Shown here: positions 52,693 to 62,182 of the stretch, piece by piece | How the letters are laid out: the number at the start of each line of letters is the position of its first letter | Numbering within the stretch: the stretch's first letter is position 1 | Origin: G963665495 sp963665495 | GTDB taxonomy: Bacteria > Desulfobacterota > Desulfovibrionia > Desulfovibrionales > Desulfovibrionaceae | Length of the DNA: 64,000 bases | Assembly (NCBI GenBank): GCA_963665495.1 | Contig: OY762289.1 | Location: forward strand, 2,232,001 to 2,296,000 | Reading direction: 5' to 3' | The notes under the pieces: generated by a model | Databases searched by the model: none | Told to the model about the DNA's origin: nothing | The model's input: the letters and a program-made list of their open reading frames with translations, nothing else | Translations under genes and position numbers: made by a program

Positions 52693-53412
52693 TCAAGTGG
52701 GGTTCTTCTGTTGCTTCTGCTGCTCTCCGGTAAGGCCAAAACGGCGCTGCCTGTGTCCGTAGTGCTCCAGCGCTTTCATCAGCTCGCCTTTGTCAAAGTC
52801 CGGCCAGAAAACATCGGTAAAATAAAATTCGCTATATGCTGCTTGAAAAAGCAGATAGTTGGAAAGGCGCAACTCTCCGCTGGTTCTGATGATCAGGTCG
52901 GGATCCGGCTGCCCCGCCGTAAACAGATGCTCTGCGAACATTTCTTCCGTCAAGCTCTTAGGAGCAACCTGCTTGCGCAGCAACTCCTTGCAGGCACGAA
53001 GAATATCATCCCGGCCTGAATAATTCAGGGCGAGATTCAAGGTCATTTTGTCATTCCTGGCGGTACGCGAACAGACCATTTTGACCACCTGACGCGTAGC
53101 GAAAGGCAGTTCTTCGATATCTCCAAGCACCTGCAAGCGAATCGACTGATCCATTAGGCTTTGCAGTTCGCGCTTGAGAAACTGCACCAGCAGGTCAAAC
53201 AAAAAAACTATTTCATCCTTCGGCCTTTTCCAATTTTCACGGGAAAACGTGTATAGAGTAAGGTACCTTACACCGAGTTCGCGACAAGACGTGACCACAG
53301 CCTTTGCGGCCTCTGTTCCGGCCTTGTGCCCCGCGCTTCGGGACAGGCCGCGGGATTGCGCCCAGCGGCCATTGCCGTCCATAATTATGGCGATATGATC
53401 TGGAACTTGCAA
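52693..53412 (-). CDS. uppS: Undecaprenyl diphosphate synthase
   Basis: This 239-residue cis-prenyltransferase has HIAIIMDGNGRWAQSRGL (catalytic Asp in MDGNGRW) and RTSGELRLSNYLLFQAAYSE in the C-terminal half. It makes the lipid carrier for peptidoglycan. Six bases separate it from frr, in the conserved order. The usual next gene, cdsA, is displaced by the cytochrome c3 gene. Confidence 0.97.
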   Translation of the reverse strand: MQVPDHIAIIMDGNGRWAQSRGLSRSAGHKAGTEAAKAVVTSCRELGVRYLTLYTFSRENWKRPKDEIVFLFDLLVQFLKRELQSLMDQSIRLQVLGDIEELPFATRQVVKMVCSRTARNDKMTLNLALNYSGRDDILRACKELLRKQVAPKSLTEEMFAEHLFTAGQPDPDLIIRTSGELRLSNYLLFQAAYSEFYFTDVFWPDFDKGELMKALEHYGHRQRRFGLTGEQQKQQKNPT

Positions 53413-53418
53413 AACCAG

Positions 53419-53973
53419 TTATATCTCCATGATTTCTTTTTCTTTATCTGCCAGGGCATCGTCAGCTTTGCTGACATAATCGTCGGTAAGCTTCTGGATA
53501 TCGTCCTGACCTTTACGCATTTCGTCTTCGGTCATTTCTTTGTCGTTCTTCATCTTCTTGAAGACTTCATTGGCATCACGGCGCACGTTGCGCAGGGCGA
53601 CTTTGGTGTCCTCAGTATATTTTTTGGCGACTTTGACCAATTCTTTGCGGCGCTCTTCTGTCAAAGCGGGCATAACTATTCGCAATATTTTCCCGTCATT
53701 CACAGGGTTCAAACCGAGATCGGATTTTTGAATACCCTTTTCCACATCTCCAAAGGCGTTTCGGTCCCATGGCTGAATGGTGATGGTACGGCTGTCCGGC
53801 ACGGAGATGGATGCGATCTGATTCAACGCAGTGGGCGTTCCGTAATAATCGATTTTCAAATCATCAACCAATTGTGTCGAAGCACGGCCGGTTCTCAGCT
53901 TGGAAAAATCTTTCTGCTGGCTCTGCAAAGCCTTAACCATACGATCTTTGGCGTCTTTCAATACGGATTCCAT
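53419..53973 (-). CDS. frr: Ribosome recycling factor
   Basis: This 184-residue protein is full length with the RRF helical bundle (LRTGRASTQLVDDLKIDYYG; PALTEERRKELVKVAKKYTE). It splits post-termination ribosomes with EF-G. It begins directly after pyrH in the standard rpsB-tsf-pyrH-frr order. Confidence 0.98.
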   Translation of the reverse strand: MESVLKDAKDRMVKALQSQQKDFSKLRTGRASTQLVDDLKIDYYGTPTALNQIASISVPDSRTITIQPWDRNAFGDVEKGIQKSDLGLNPVNDGKILRIVMPALTEERRKELVKVAKKYTEDTKVALRNVRRDANEVFKKMKNDKEMTEDEMRKGQDDIQKLTDDYVSKADDALADKEKEIMEI

Positions 53974-53975
53974 GC

Positions 53976-54695
53976 TTAGCCTCCTTGAACGATAGTACCT
54001 ACTTTCTCACCCAGAACGACGCGTTTGATATTGCCGGGAGTAAGGATATTAAAGACTGCTATGGGCATGTCATTGTCCATGGCAAGAGAAATCGCTGTGG
54101 CGTCCATGATTTTGAGATGCTTCTGCAAGGCTTCGTCATAGCTGACTTCCGAGTACATGACTGCGTCATCGTGCTTGGCCGGATCCTTATCATAAACGCC
54201 ATCCACACGGGTGGCTTTCAGGATTGCTTCAGCCTTGCACTCCACCGCGCGCAACGCAGCGGCGGTATCGGTAGTGAAAAAAGGATTTCCCGTACCGGAA
54301 GCGAAAATGACAACACGGCCTTTTTCCAGATGCCGTAATGCACGCCTCCGTATATAGGGTTCGGCCACCTCGCGCATGGAGATGGCGGACATCAGGCGTG
54401 TCTGCAGCCCGATTTTTTCCAAAGAATCCTGTACGGCCAAAGAATTCATAACAGTGGCCAGCATACCCATATAGTCAGCGTTAGCACGCTCCATGCCCTG
54501 TTCAGATGCAGCAAGACCGCGAAAAATATTGCCGCCACCGATGACCAAAGCAACTTCCACGCCCAAGTGCACAACTTCAGCAATCTCCCGGCAATAGCCG
54601 GCGATGACTTCTGGATCGATGCCGAATGCTTTTTCCCCAGCCAAAGCCTCCCCGCTGAGTTTCAGCAGGATTCTTTTAAACCGCAACGTACTCAT
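53976..54695 (-). CDS. pyrH: Uridylate kinase
   Basis: This 239-residue amino-acid-kinase-fold protein begins FKRILLKLSGEALAGEKAFG, with GGGNIFRG and FASGTGNPFFTTDTAAALRA motifs of UMP kinase. It converts UMP to UDP and is usually GTP-regulated. Two bases upstream of frr. A terminator-like hairpin lies between tsf and pyrH. Confidence 0.98.
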   Translation of the reverse strand: MSTLRFKRILLKLSGEALAGEKAFGIDPEVIAGYCREIAEVVHLGVEVALVIGGGNIFRGLAASEQGMERANADYMGMLATVMNSLAVQDSLEKIGLQTRLMSAISMREVAEPYIRRRALRHLEKGRVVIFASGTGNPFFTTDTAAALRAVECKAEAILKATRVDGVYDKDPAKHDDAVMYSEVSYDEALQKHLKIMDATAISLAMDNDMPIAVFNILTPGNIKRVVLGEKVGTIVQGG

Positions 54696-54757
54696 TTAAC
54701 TCACTTATTCTACCTGAAGTTCAGGACAGGTTCAAATGTCTTCAATTTTAATAAGAA

Positions 54758-54790
54758 ACGGGCGTCCGCCTCCAGGGAGGGAACGCCCGT
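54758..54790 (-). terminator. Terminator between tsf and pyrH
   Basis: ACGGGCGT (54758-54765)/ACGCCCGT (54783-54790) with an inner CCTCC/GGAGG pair. The minus-strand stem is followed by a T-containing run (TTTCTTATT). It begins ten bases past the tsf stop. Confidence 0.75.
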
Positions 54791-54800
54791 CATCAATCGC

Positions 54801-55400
54801 TTAGGCATCTTCCCCTAACGAAAAACGAACAAAGCGGCCTACCTGAATATTCTCTCCAAGAACCGCAATCAGGTCGTTAACCAGGTCCTGGATAGTCTTT
54901 TTGTCGTCTTTGATGAAAGTCTGTTCCAGCAGGCATACTTCTTTGTAGTACTTCTGCACGCGACCTTCGACGATTTTATCGACGATTTTTTCAGGCTTTC
55001 CTTCGGCAAGAGCCTGTTCCCGGTAGATGGCCTTTTCCTTTTCCAGGTTATCCTGGGGAAGTTCATCGGGGCTCACGCACAAAGGCGACGTGGCAGCGAT
55101 CTGCATGGCCAGATCTTTGGCGACTTCCTGGAACTTCTCGTTGCGGGCAACAAAGTCGGTTTCGCACTTCAGCTCGACCATGACGCCGATTTTGCCGTTG
55201 GAGTGGATGTAGGAGCCCACAAGTCCTTCGGAAGTGGAACGGCCGGCCTTTTTAGCAGCCTTGGAAAGTCCCTTCTGCCGCAGCCATGCAATAGCTTTTT
55301 CTTCATCCCCCTCGCACTCGACAAGGGCCTTTTTGCAGTCCATCATCCCTGCGCCTGTTTTATCACGCAGGCCCTTGACCATTTGGGCGCTGATTGCCAT
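54801..55400 (-). CDS. tsf: Elongation factor Ts (short form)
   Basis: This 199-residue protein carries the N-terminal UBA-like motif MVKGLRDKTGAGMMDCKKAL and the core LVGSYIHSNGKIGVMVEL. It is shorter than the 283-residue E. coli protein but like short-form EF-Ts of other lineages. It exchanges nucleotide on EF-Tu. Follows rpsB by 38 bases. Confidence 0.97.
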   Translation of the reverse strand: MAISAQMVKGLRDKTGAGMMDCKKALVECEGDEEKAIAWLRQKGLSKAAKKAGRSTSEGLVGSYIHSNGKIGVMVELKCETDFVARNEKFQEVAKDLAMQIAATSPLCVSPDELPQDNLEKEKAIYREQALAEGKPEKIVDKIVEGRVQKYYKEVCLLEQTFIKDDKKTIQDLVNDLIAVLGENIQVGRFVRFSLGEDA

Positions 55401-55438
55401 GTCCCAACTCTCCTTATATCTTCTGGTTCGTAATATAT

Positions 55439-56242
55439 TTACTCAGCTTCAGTATCAGCATCCGCCTCGGCCACTTCAGGCTCGGCCTCTGCTACAGCGG
55501 GCTTTTCTTCAAACACTTCTTCATCCTTGTCGGCTGCGGCCTGTTCCTTTCGCAGGGCCAGTCCTTCCATACAAGCATCAGCGATATGGGAGACAAAAAG
55601 CTTGATAGCGCGGATGGCGTCGTCATTGCCGGGAATGATGTAATCGATCTTGTCCGGATCACAGTTGGAATCGGTCACGGCGCAGATGGTGATGCCCAGT
55701 TTGCGGCATTCGCTGACGGCAATTTCTTCACGCTTGGGATCAACGATGAAAGCCAGCTGCGGGGTATCGTCCATATCTTTGATACCGCCGAGAGCGTTGA
55801 GCAGCTTTTCCTGTTCACGCGAGAACTGCAGCACTTCTTTTTTGGTGAAGCGCTCCATGGTGCCGTCTTCAAACATCTGATCCAGCTTTTTGAGCCGGTC
55901 GATACTCTTACGGATAGTCTGAAAATTGGTCAGCGTACCGCCCATCCAACGGTTGGTGACATAGTACATGCCGCAACGTTCGGCTTCCGAGCGGACGGCT
56001 TCCTGAGCCTGTCTTTTGGTACCGATAAAAATGACCTTGCCGCCCTTGGCCACGGTGTCCACCACTTTGTCGTGGGCCACCTGGAACAGCTTGACGGTCT
56101 GCTGCAGGTCGATAATGTGAATGCCGTTTCTGGCCCCGAAAATGTAGGGCCGCATCTTCGGATTCCAGCGACGGGTCTGGTGACCAAAGTGTACGCCGGT
56201 TTCCAGCATCTGTTTCATGGTTACATAAGCCATTAGACTCAC
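55439..56242 (-). CDS. rpsB: 30S ribosomal protein S2
   Basis: This 267-residue protein begins MKQMLETGVHFGHQTRRWNP after a short N-terminal extension, and contains VVDTVAKGGKVIFIGTKRQA. The C-terminus is a long acidic Ala/Glu tail. First gene of the translation-envelope cluster. AAGGAG precedes the start. The 201-base leader upstream is probably the promoter and autoregulatory region, but no structure was defined. Confidence 0.98.
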   Translation of the reverse strand: MSLMAYVTMKQMLETGVHFGHQTRRWNPKMRPYIFGARNGIHIIDLQQTVKLFQVAHDKVVDTVAKGGKVIFIGTKRQAQEAVRSEAERCGMYYVTNRWMGGTLTNFQTIRKSIDRLKKLDQMFEDGTMERFTKKEVLQFSREQEKLLNALGGIKDMDDTPQLAFIVDPKREEIAVSECRKLGITICAVTDSNCDPDKIDYIIPGNDDAIRAIKLFVSHIADACMEGLALRKEQAAADKDEEVFEEKPAVAEAEPEVAEADADTEAE

Positions 56243-56443
56243 TCCTTAACTATGGGTTATTTCCTCCATTCCGGCGCAACGTTCTTCCTTCCGCCACCGT
56301 GGCGGCACCCAGAACAAACCGAAATGTGCGGGATGAAAACGAGATTGGATACGTCAAATTCAGACACATTGCAAGCATAGTCCCGTATGCGGACTTGAGG
56401 CGCACCAATACGCGATCGAAGTTATACCGGCTGCAAATACCGG

Positions 56444-57265
56444 CTACTGAAGAGTACTTATATCATTCACCTGCGGGACTTCCGTCAAAAAACCTTCTTC
56501 CTCCACCGTATTGATCAGGGTTCCCACGGTGCTGATATCCACCCGAACTTCATCAGACGGGGACAGCTGCCCGATGCCCGAAGGCGTACCTGTAAATATG
56601 ACATCGCCGGGATGCAGCGTCATCACACGAGAGACAAAGCTCAAGATAGTGTTCGGCTCAAAAATCATGTCGGACGTACTGCTCTCCTGGCGAACCTCAC
56701 CGTTGACCAGAGTCCGCAACGTCAAATCCGACGGATTCTCCACTTCTGTTTCGATCCACGGACCGATCGGCGCAAACGTATCAAACCCTTTGGCACGGGT
56801 GTATTGAATATCTTTTTTCTGTAACACGCGCGCGGTTACGTCGTTGCCGCAGGTGAAACCAAAAATATGCTTCGGAGCCTCTTCAATGGAAACGTGCCGG
56901 GCAGTCTTGCCTATGACTATAACCAGTTCGCCTTCATAGTCCACCCTCCCGACATCACGGGGCAGAATAATCGGCTGACCGATGCCGATGATAGCCGTCG
57001 GAGGCTTCAAAAAAAGCATCGGCTCTTCAGGAAGCGCTTTGTTCATCTCTTCCGCGTGCTTTTTATAATTCAACCCCACGCAAACAACCTTGGTGGGCAT
57101 CACAAGCGGCAAAACTTGAACCTGCGGCAGCGGAATGAGATCTTCAATTCCCAGTTCCTTGTTCAGACAATACACTTCCAACTTCTGATCGCCTTGCTCA
57201 TTCGTCGAACGATGTAGGGATGCATAGAAAATCTTATCGTCATAACGTACTCTGAGAACGCGCAT
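56444..57265 (-). CDS. Fumarylacetoacetate hydrolase-family protein
   Basis: This 273-residue protein has an N-terminal domain (~1-65) and a FAH catalytic domain (~70-265) with VCVGLNYKKHAEEM, the metal-ligand VDYEGELVIVIGK and TGTPSGIGQL. Family members hydrolyse C-C bonds or decarboxylate oxaloacetate-like acids; the substrate is not identified. ATG 57265 with AGGA upstream is preferred over an upstream TTG. It is transcribed toward rpsB but separated from it by 201 bases. Confidence 0.9.
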   Translation of the reverse strand: MRVLRVRYDDKIFYASLHRSTNEQGDQKLEVYCLNKELGIEDLIPLPQVQVLPLVMPTKVVCVGLNYKKHAEEMNKALPEEPMLFLKPPTAIIGIGQPIILPRDVGRVDYEGELVIVIGKTARHVSIEEAPKHIFGFTCGNDVTARVLQKKDIQYTRAKGFDTFAPIGPWIETEVENPSDLTLRTLVNGEVRQESSTSDMIFEPNTILSFVSRVMTLHPGDVIFTGTPSGIGQLSPSDEVRVDISTVGTLINTVEEEGFLTEVPQVNDISTLQ

Positions 57266-57363
57266 AAATCCTGGCTCCAAAGGGATTGAGGTTCGGGAAT
57301 TCCGAACAGGATAACAGGCTCATAGAATAATGTCTAATTCTTATCAAAAAAAACAGAACGCAA

Positions 57364-59022
57364 CTATACGACAATGACGACAGGGAGAACCACGGGATCC
57401 CGCTCAAGAACTTTCCTGAAAAATCTCCGCAGGGAGGAACGAATACGATCTTTGAGTTTGACGACTTCACCAGGGGGAATATTTTCAAAAATATCCAGAA
57501 TAATGCACTGGGCATCTTCCAGAATATGGCTGTAATGCTGCTCGAAAACAAACCCTTTGGACTCCACTTCAGGCCCGTAGATAATTTCCCATGACTCTTC
57601 TTCTATGACCATGGAAGCCAGAACAAGTCCTCCCCCGCCCAGCAGTTGACGCTCTTTCAACACCGTGTGACCCACGTCTCCAACACCCTTGCCGTCTACA
57701 TAAATCGACTCCACGGGCACTTTTTCTTCAAAACGCACCCCGCCGTTGTACAGGGTCAGCGGGTTGCCGTTTTCCAGAGCAATTGCCCGCTCGGGCGGCA
57801 CGCCGCACTCTTGGGCCAGACGACAATGCTTGACAAGATGGCGGTATTCTCCGTGTACCGGCACAAAAAATTTCGGCCGGACCGTTTCAATCATGTGCTT
57901 CAGCTCTCCCCGGTAGGCATGGCCGGACGCATGAATAGCCCCCACGCGCTCGTAAAGCACCTCGGCGCCCAGGCGATAGAGATTATTAATGACCCTGGTA
58001 ATGGCTTTGACATTTCCCGGAATAAAGCGTGAGGACAATATGACCGTATCACCCGGATGAATGTTCAGCTGCTTGTGCTCTCCCGCCGCGATGCGTGTCA
58101 GAGCGGAAAGCGGTTCCCCCTGCGATCCGGTGACCAGAAGGACGACTTTTTCGTCAGGCAGCTGCGCCACCTCTTCCAGCCCCACATACACACCGTTGGG
58201 CAAGGTCATAAATCCCAAGGCCACAGCTGTCTCAATATTGGTCATGATGCTGCGACCGTTGACGGCAACTTTGCGGCCGCAACGTGCGGCGATATTAAAT
58301 ACTTCCTGCATCCGCTGGATATGGCTGGAAAAAAGCGTGACCAGAATCCTGCCTTCCGCATTTTCGAAAATTTCCGCGAGCGTTCCTTCTATCTCGCTTT
58401 CGCCCAGTGAATGCCCTTCGCGCTCGATATTGGTCGAGTCCGAAAGCAGCAGCTGCACCCCGGCTTCACCAAAAGCCCGGAAAGAGTCCATGTCCGTATA
58501 GTTGCCCCCGCTGGGATCAAGGTCGATCTTGAAATCACCGGTATGAACGATGGTGCCGGCGGGAGTTTCGATTCCCAGGCCGAAGCCCTGAATTATCGAA
58601 TGGCAAACCCGGATGAAGGTACAGGCCAGCTGACCAAATTCTATCCGCTCACCGGATTTCACGGAGTGGAAGGTGGTGTATTTGTCCAGACCGTGTTCCC
58701 GCAACCGGTTTTCCGCCAGGGCCAGAGTAAAACGCGAACCATAAAGCGGTGTATCCAGGTGATTCATCAGCCAGGGAAGCGCGCCGATATGGTCTTCGTG
58801 CCCGTGTGTGAGGATGATGCCGCGCAGCTTGTCCTTGTGTTCCAGAATATAATCAAAGCGAGGAATAACCACATCAACACCAAGAAGGTAGTCATCGGGA
58901 AACATCAACCCGCAATCGATGACCAGCATATCCTCCTCAGTTTCGAGAACCATGCAATTAAGACCTATTTCTCCGAACCCCCCTAAAGGGGTAAGCGTTA
59001 CCTGGCCTGCTGCCGCACTCAT
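57364..59022 (-). CDS. rnj: Ribonuclease J
   Basis: This 552-residue protein has metallo-beta-lactamase motifs THGHEDHIGALPW (~72-84) and VHTGDFKID, a beta-CASP domain, and a C-terminal dimerisation domain. RNase J has 5'-3' exonuclease and endonuclease activity on mRNA and rRNA. Its start overlaps plsC by four bases (59019-59022). A strong GGAG precedes the ATG. Confidence 0.95.
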   Translation of the reverse strand: MSAAAGQVTLTPLGGFGEIGLNCMVLETEEDMLVIDCGLMFPDDYLLGVDVVIPRFDYILEHKDKLRGIILTHGHEDHIGALPWLMNHLDTPLYGSRFTLALAENRLREHGLDKYTTFHSVKSGERIEFGQLACTFIRVCHSIIQGFGLGIETPAGTIVHTGDFKIDLDPSGGNYTDMDSFRAFGEAGVQLLLSDSTNIEREGHSLGESEIEGTLAEIFENAEGRILVTLFSSHIQRMQEVFNIAARCGRKVAVNGRSIMTNIETAVALGFMTLPNGVYVGLEEVAQLPDEKVVLLVTGSQGEPLSALTRIAAGEHKQLNIHPGDTVILSSRFIPGNVKAITRVINNLYRLGAEVLYERVGAIHASGHAYRGELKHMIETVRPKFFVPVHGEYRHLVKHCRLAQECGVPPERAIALENGNPLTLYNGGVRFEEKVPVESIYVDGKGVGDVGHTVLKERQLLGGGGLVLASMVIEEESWEIIYGPEVESKGFVFEQHYSHILEDAQCIILDIFENIPPGEVVKLKDRIRSSLRRFFRKVLERDPVVLPVVIVV

Positions 59023-59738
59023 GCGATCAACTCCGCGTAGGCTTTCTGCATTATTTCGTGCAAATCCTGCATCAATTTTTCCCGTTCCTTAAGAGTGTAC
59101 TTCCCTGGTTCGATAACGGGCAGCACCCGCACCCGAACCGTATGTTTGCCTGGCAGAGGTGTAGACCGGCCTTTTGGGAGAATGGCGCCGGTACCGGTAA
59201 GCACTACAGGGACTATGGGACGGTCAGCCTTGAGGGCGATAACCATGCCACCTATCTTGAAATCCTGCAGTTGGTTCAGGTCGTTTGCGCGCGTCCCTTC
59301 AGGAAAGACGATAATCGAACGCCCCCAATGCGTACGTTCCACTGCTTCCTCAATACTTTTCATCGCCTTACGACGATTGGAGCGATCAATAGCCACGTGG
59401 CCGGCTTTACGCATTCCCAAACCGAATATGGGGATGGTAAACAGGCTTTCCTTGGCCACAAAGCAGACCCGGTACGGATGTAAAACCCGAAAAAGCACCA
59501 GAATATCCAGGAGGCTTTGATGATTGGCCATAAAGACAATGGTCCTGTCTTTCGGAAATTCCGAAGCATCAACCTCCAAACGGATACCCGCCGCTTTCAG
59601 AGCCACATAGCTCCAGACCCGTCCCACCCATGCCACCGTGCGGCCTCGCTTGTCCAGAGGTCCCAAAATAATGGAACTGACGGATAGAAAAAGAGTGAGA
59701 GGTATAAATATAATTACAAAAAAAATCGTGTGCAGCAT
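59019..59738 (-). CDS. plsC: 1-acyl-sn-glycerol-3-phosphate acyltransferase
   Basis: This 239-residue protein has one N-terminal membrane segment (~1-25) and the acyltransferase motifs NHQSLLD (HX4D catalytic) and VFPEGTRAND. It makes phosphatidic acid, substrate of CdsA encoded elsewhere in the window. It overlaps the RNase J gene start. No clear Shine-Dalgarno sequence precedes the start. Confidence 0.94.
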   Translation of the reverse strand: MLHTIFFVIIFIPLTLFLSVSSIILGPLDKRGRTVAWVGRVWSYVALKAAGIRLEVDASEFPKDRTIVFMANHQSLLDILVLFRVLHPYRVCFVAKESLFTIPIFGLGMRKAGHVAIDRSNRRKAMKSIEEAVERTHWGRSIIVFPEGTRANDLNQLQDFKIGGMVIALKADRPIVPVVLTGTGAILPKGRSTPLPGKHTVRVRVLPVIEPGKYTLKEREKLMQDLHEIMQKAYAELIA

Positions 59739-59900
59739 ACGCTATAAGACTCTGTAAGAAGTGCTCACCCAGCAGTGGTAATGAAGGAAACATAGACCGG
59801 ACCGCTCGTCAAACAAAAAAGAGCCTAGTCCATCCGGCTGAAAAAAGCCACAAAATAATCGTTAGTCGTAAAAAACAGGCTGGCTTAACTCGGAAAGGAT

Positions 59901-59929
59901 ACGCGGGCTCCGCCAAACGGAGCCCGCGT
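59901..59929 (-). terminator. Hairpin terminator downstream of EF-G-like gene
   Basis: Perfect 12-bp stem ACGCGGGCTCCG (59901-59912)/CGGAGCCCGCGT (59918-59929), loop CCAAA. It lies 11 bases after the gene's stop codon on the minus strand. The following T run is poor. Confidence 0.75.
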
Positions 59930-59939
59930 TTACAGACAG

Positions 59940-62003
59940 TTATTCTTCGTCTTTTTTGCTCTCCGCAATAACCTTTTCCGCTACTGGGGGAGGTGCTTCC
60001 TCATAGTGGTCGAATTCCATGATGAACGTTCCCTGTCCGCCCGTCATGGAGCGCAGGTCAGGAGCGTAGCGCAGGACCTCGCTCATGGGTACGTGGGCCT
60101 TGATTTCGGTAACGCCGCCTTCCGCATCCGAACCGAGAACTTTGCCCCGACGGCTGGAAAGGTCGCCGATTACATCGCCCATATTTTCATCAGGAATGGT
60201 CACGGTAAGCAAAACTATGGGTTCAAGCAAAATAGGTTTGCATTTTTCCATAGCCTTCTTGAAGGCCAGCGAACCGGCAACTTTAAAAGCCATTTCTGAA
60301 GAGTCCACGTTGTGGAAAGAGCCGTCATAGAGCGTTACCCTGAAATCGACCACCTGGTAGCCGGCCAGATAGCCCCTCTGGGCAGATTCCTGGACCCCCT
60401 TGTCAACGGCAGGAATGTACTGCCTGGGAATGACGCCGCCTACGATGGCATCGACGAATTCGTATCCCGAGCCGCTAGGCAGCGCTTCCATGCGGATCCA
60501 GCAATCGCCGAACTGGCCGCGACCACCGGTCTGCTTTTTGTGACGCCCCTGGACTTCGGCTTTGCCTTTGATGGTCTCCCTGTAGGGAACTTTGGGAGCC
60601 TTGAGGACTATTTCCGTCTTGTAGCGGCGTTTTGCACGTTCAACGGAGGTCTCGATGTGCATCTGTCCCATGCCGGAAAGCAGGATGTCGCTGGATTCCT
60701 CATCACGGGCAAGCTTAAGCGTGATATCTTCGTCCAAAAGTTTGTGCACCGCACTGTAGACCTTATCTTCATCGCCCTTTTCTTTGGGCGCCAGTGCGTA
60801 CGTAATCAAAGTGGGCGGAAGCTTGGGCGCTTCCAGCTTGAAGGTGCCCTTTTCTTCACAGAAAGTATCCCCGGTGTCCGTATTTTTGAGCTTGGCTACA
60901 GCAAAAATAGCGCCCGGCCCCTGTGGCTCCTTGGTCTGATTCTGTGTCTTGCCGGTCAACAACAGCAGCTGGCCCACTCGCTCGGGCTCATCCTTATTGA
61001 CGTTTTTATAGGTGCTGTCCGGATTGAACGTACCGGAAAGAACGCGAAATACATTAAGCTGTCCGGCAAAAGGGTCGGCAATTGTTTTGATGACAAACGC
61101 TGCGACCGGCTGATCCGGAGAAGAAGCACGCTCTTCCCCTTTTTCGTCCTGCCAGCTTTTTTTCCGCTCCAAAGGGGAAGGGAAAAGGGCCTGTATGGCG
61201 TCCAGCAACTGTGCGCCGCCCTGATTTTCAAGAGAGGAACCGACACAAACGGGCACCAGGTTTCCGGAAAGAACGCCGATCCGCAAGCCTTTGCTGATCT
61301 CTTCAGGAGTCAGTTCGCCTTCCTCAAGGTATTTCTCCATGAGTTCTTCATCGCTTTCAGCAATGTTTTCAATGGCGGTTTCCCGAATGACTTCAACCTC
61401 TTCCGCCATATCGGCAGGAATGTCGGCTTTACTGAATTTTCCCTCAGCCTCGAACATGTAGGCGGTATTGGCAAAGACGTCCACGACGCCCTTAAAATTC
61501 TCCTGTTGGCCGATAGGCACGAACAACGGTACGGTCTTCATGCCCAGCATGCTGCCGAGCCCCTGAAAAGCCATATCGTAATCCGCCCGGTCACGATCCA
61601 TCTTATTGATGAATACAATTGCAGGCAGATCCGCCTTTTTTACCAGTTTCCAATATTTTTTCGCCAGAGGACGTACGCCGTCAACCGCATCAATGGTAAA
61701 AACCACTGCGTCGGCGCCGATCAGAAGAAACTCCAGATCACCGTTGAAGTTCCCGTCGCCGGGAGCGTCAATCAGATAATGGGGATTTTTGGCCCAATCG
61801 AATTGAGCGAAACCAGGCTGAATGCTGCCGCGGCGCTTGATCTCCTCGGGCTCGTAATCCAGCGAGGTCGTTCCTTCTTCAATCTTTCCCAACCGGTTGA
61901 TAACACCGCTTTGAAAAAGAAGCATCTCCGCCAGGGATGTTTTACCGCATCCGCCGGCGCCTATGATCGCGTATGTCCTTTGCGAATCCAGCGCTTTGGC
62001 CAT
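59940..62003 (-). CDS. EF-G-like translational GTPase, lacking the catalytic histidine
   Basis: This 687-residue protein has EF-G length and domain order: GTPase, domain II, and III-V (GGRGQFGDCWIRMEALPSGS in domain IV). The P-loop is GAGGCGKTSL, G4 is INKMDRD. In G3 the normal DTPGH is DAPGDGNF, so the His that activates water is replaced by Asp. It therefore belongs to the EF-G-like second group rather than the housekeeping fusA. Hydrolysis may be slow or the role different from translocation. Monocistronic, with divergent ParB-like gene. Confidence 0.85.
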   Translation of the reverse strand: MAKALDSQRTYAIIGAGGCGKTSLAEMLLFQSGVINRLGKIEEGTTSLDYEPEEIKRRGSIQPGFAQFDWAKNPHYLIDAPGDGNFNGDLEFLLIGADAVVFTIDAVDGVRPLAKKYWKLVKKADLPAIVFINKMDRDRADYDMAFQGLGSMLGMKTVPLFVPIGQQENFKGVVDVFANTAYMFEAEGKFSKADIPADMAEEVEVIRETAIENIAESDEELMEKYLEEGELTPEEISKGLRIGVLSGNLVPVCVGSSLENQGGAQLLDAIQALFPSPLERKKSWQDEKGEERASSPDQPVAAFVIKTIADPFAGQLNVFRVLSGTFNPDSTYKNVNKDEPERVGQLLLLTGKTQNQTKEPQGPGAIFAVAKLKNTDTGDTFCEEKGTFKLEAPKLPPTLITYALAPKEKGDEDKVYSAVHKLLDEDITLKLARDEESSDILLSGMGQMHIETSVERAKRRYKTEIVLKAPKVPYRETIKGKAEVQGRHKKQTGGRGQFGDCWIRMEALPSGSGYEFVDAIVGGVIPRQYIPAVDKGVQESAQRGYLAGYQVVDFRVTLYDGSFHNVDSSEMAFKVAGSLAFKKAMEKCKPILLEPIVLLTVTIPDENMGDVIGDLSSRRGKVLGSDAEGGVTEIKAHVPMSEVLRYAPDLRSMTGGQGTFIMEFDHYEEAPPPVAEKVIAESKKDEE

Positions 62004-62182
62004 CTACTACTCCTCGTTATGTATGATTACGTTGTTGTATTGCCCTCGACACCAATCCCGGAATATTTTAGGAGCGTAACTCCCTATGGTATACAATCCG
62101 TGAATCGGATAGAAATAGAAAGAGCTCGAGAACATTGTCAAGTGCTAACCACTGCGGTTCCAGGCACCCTCGAACTATCTAC

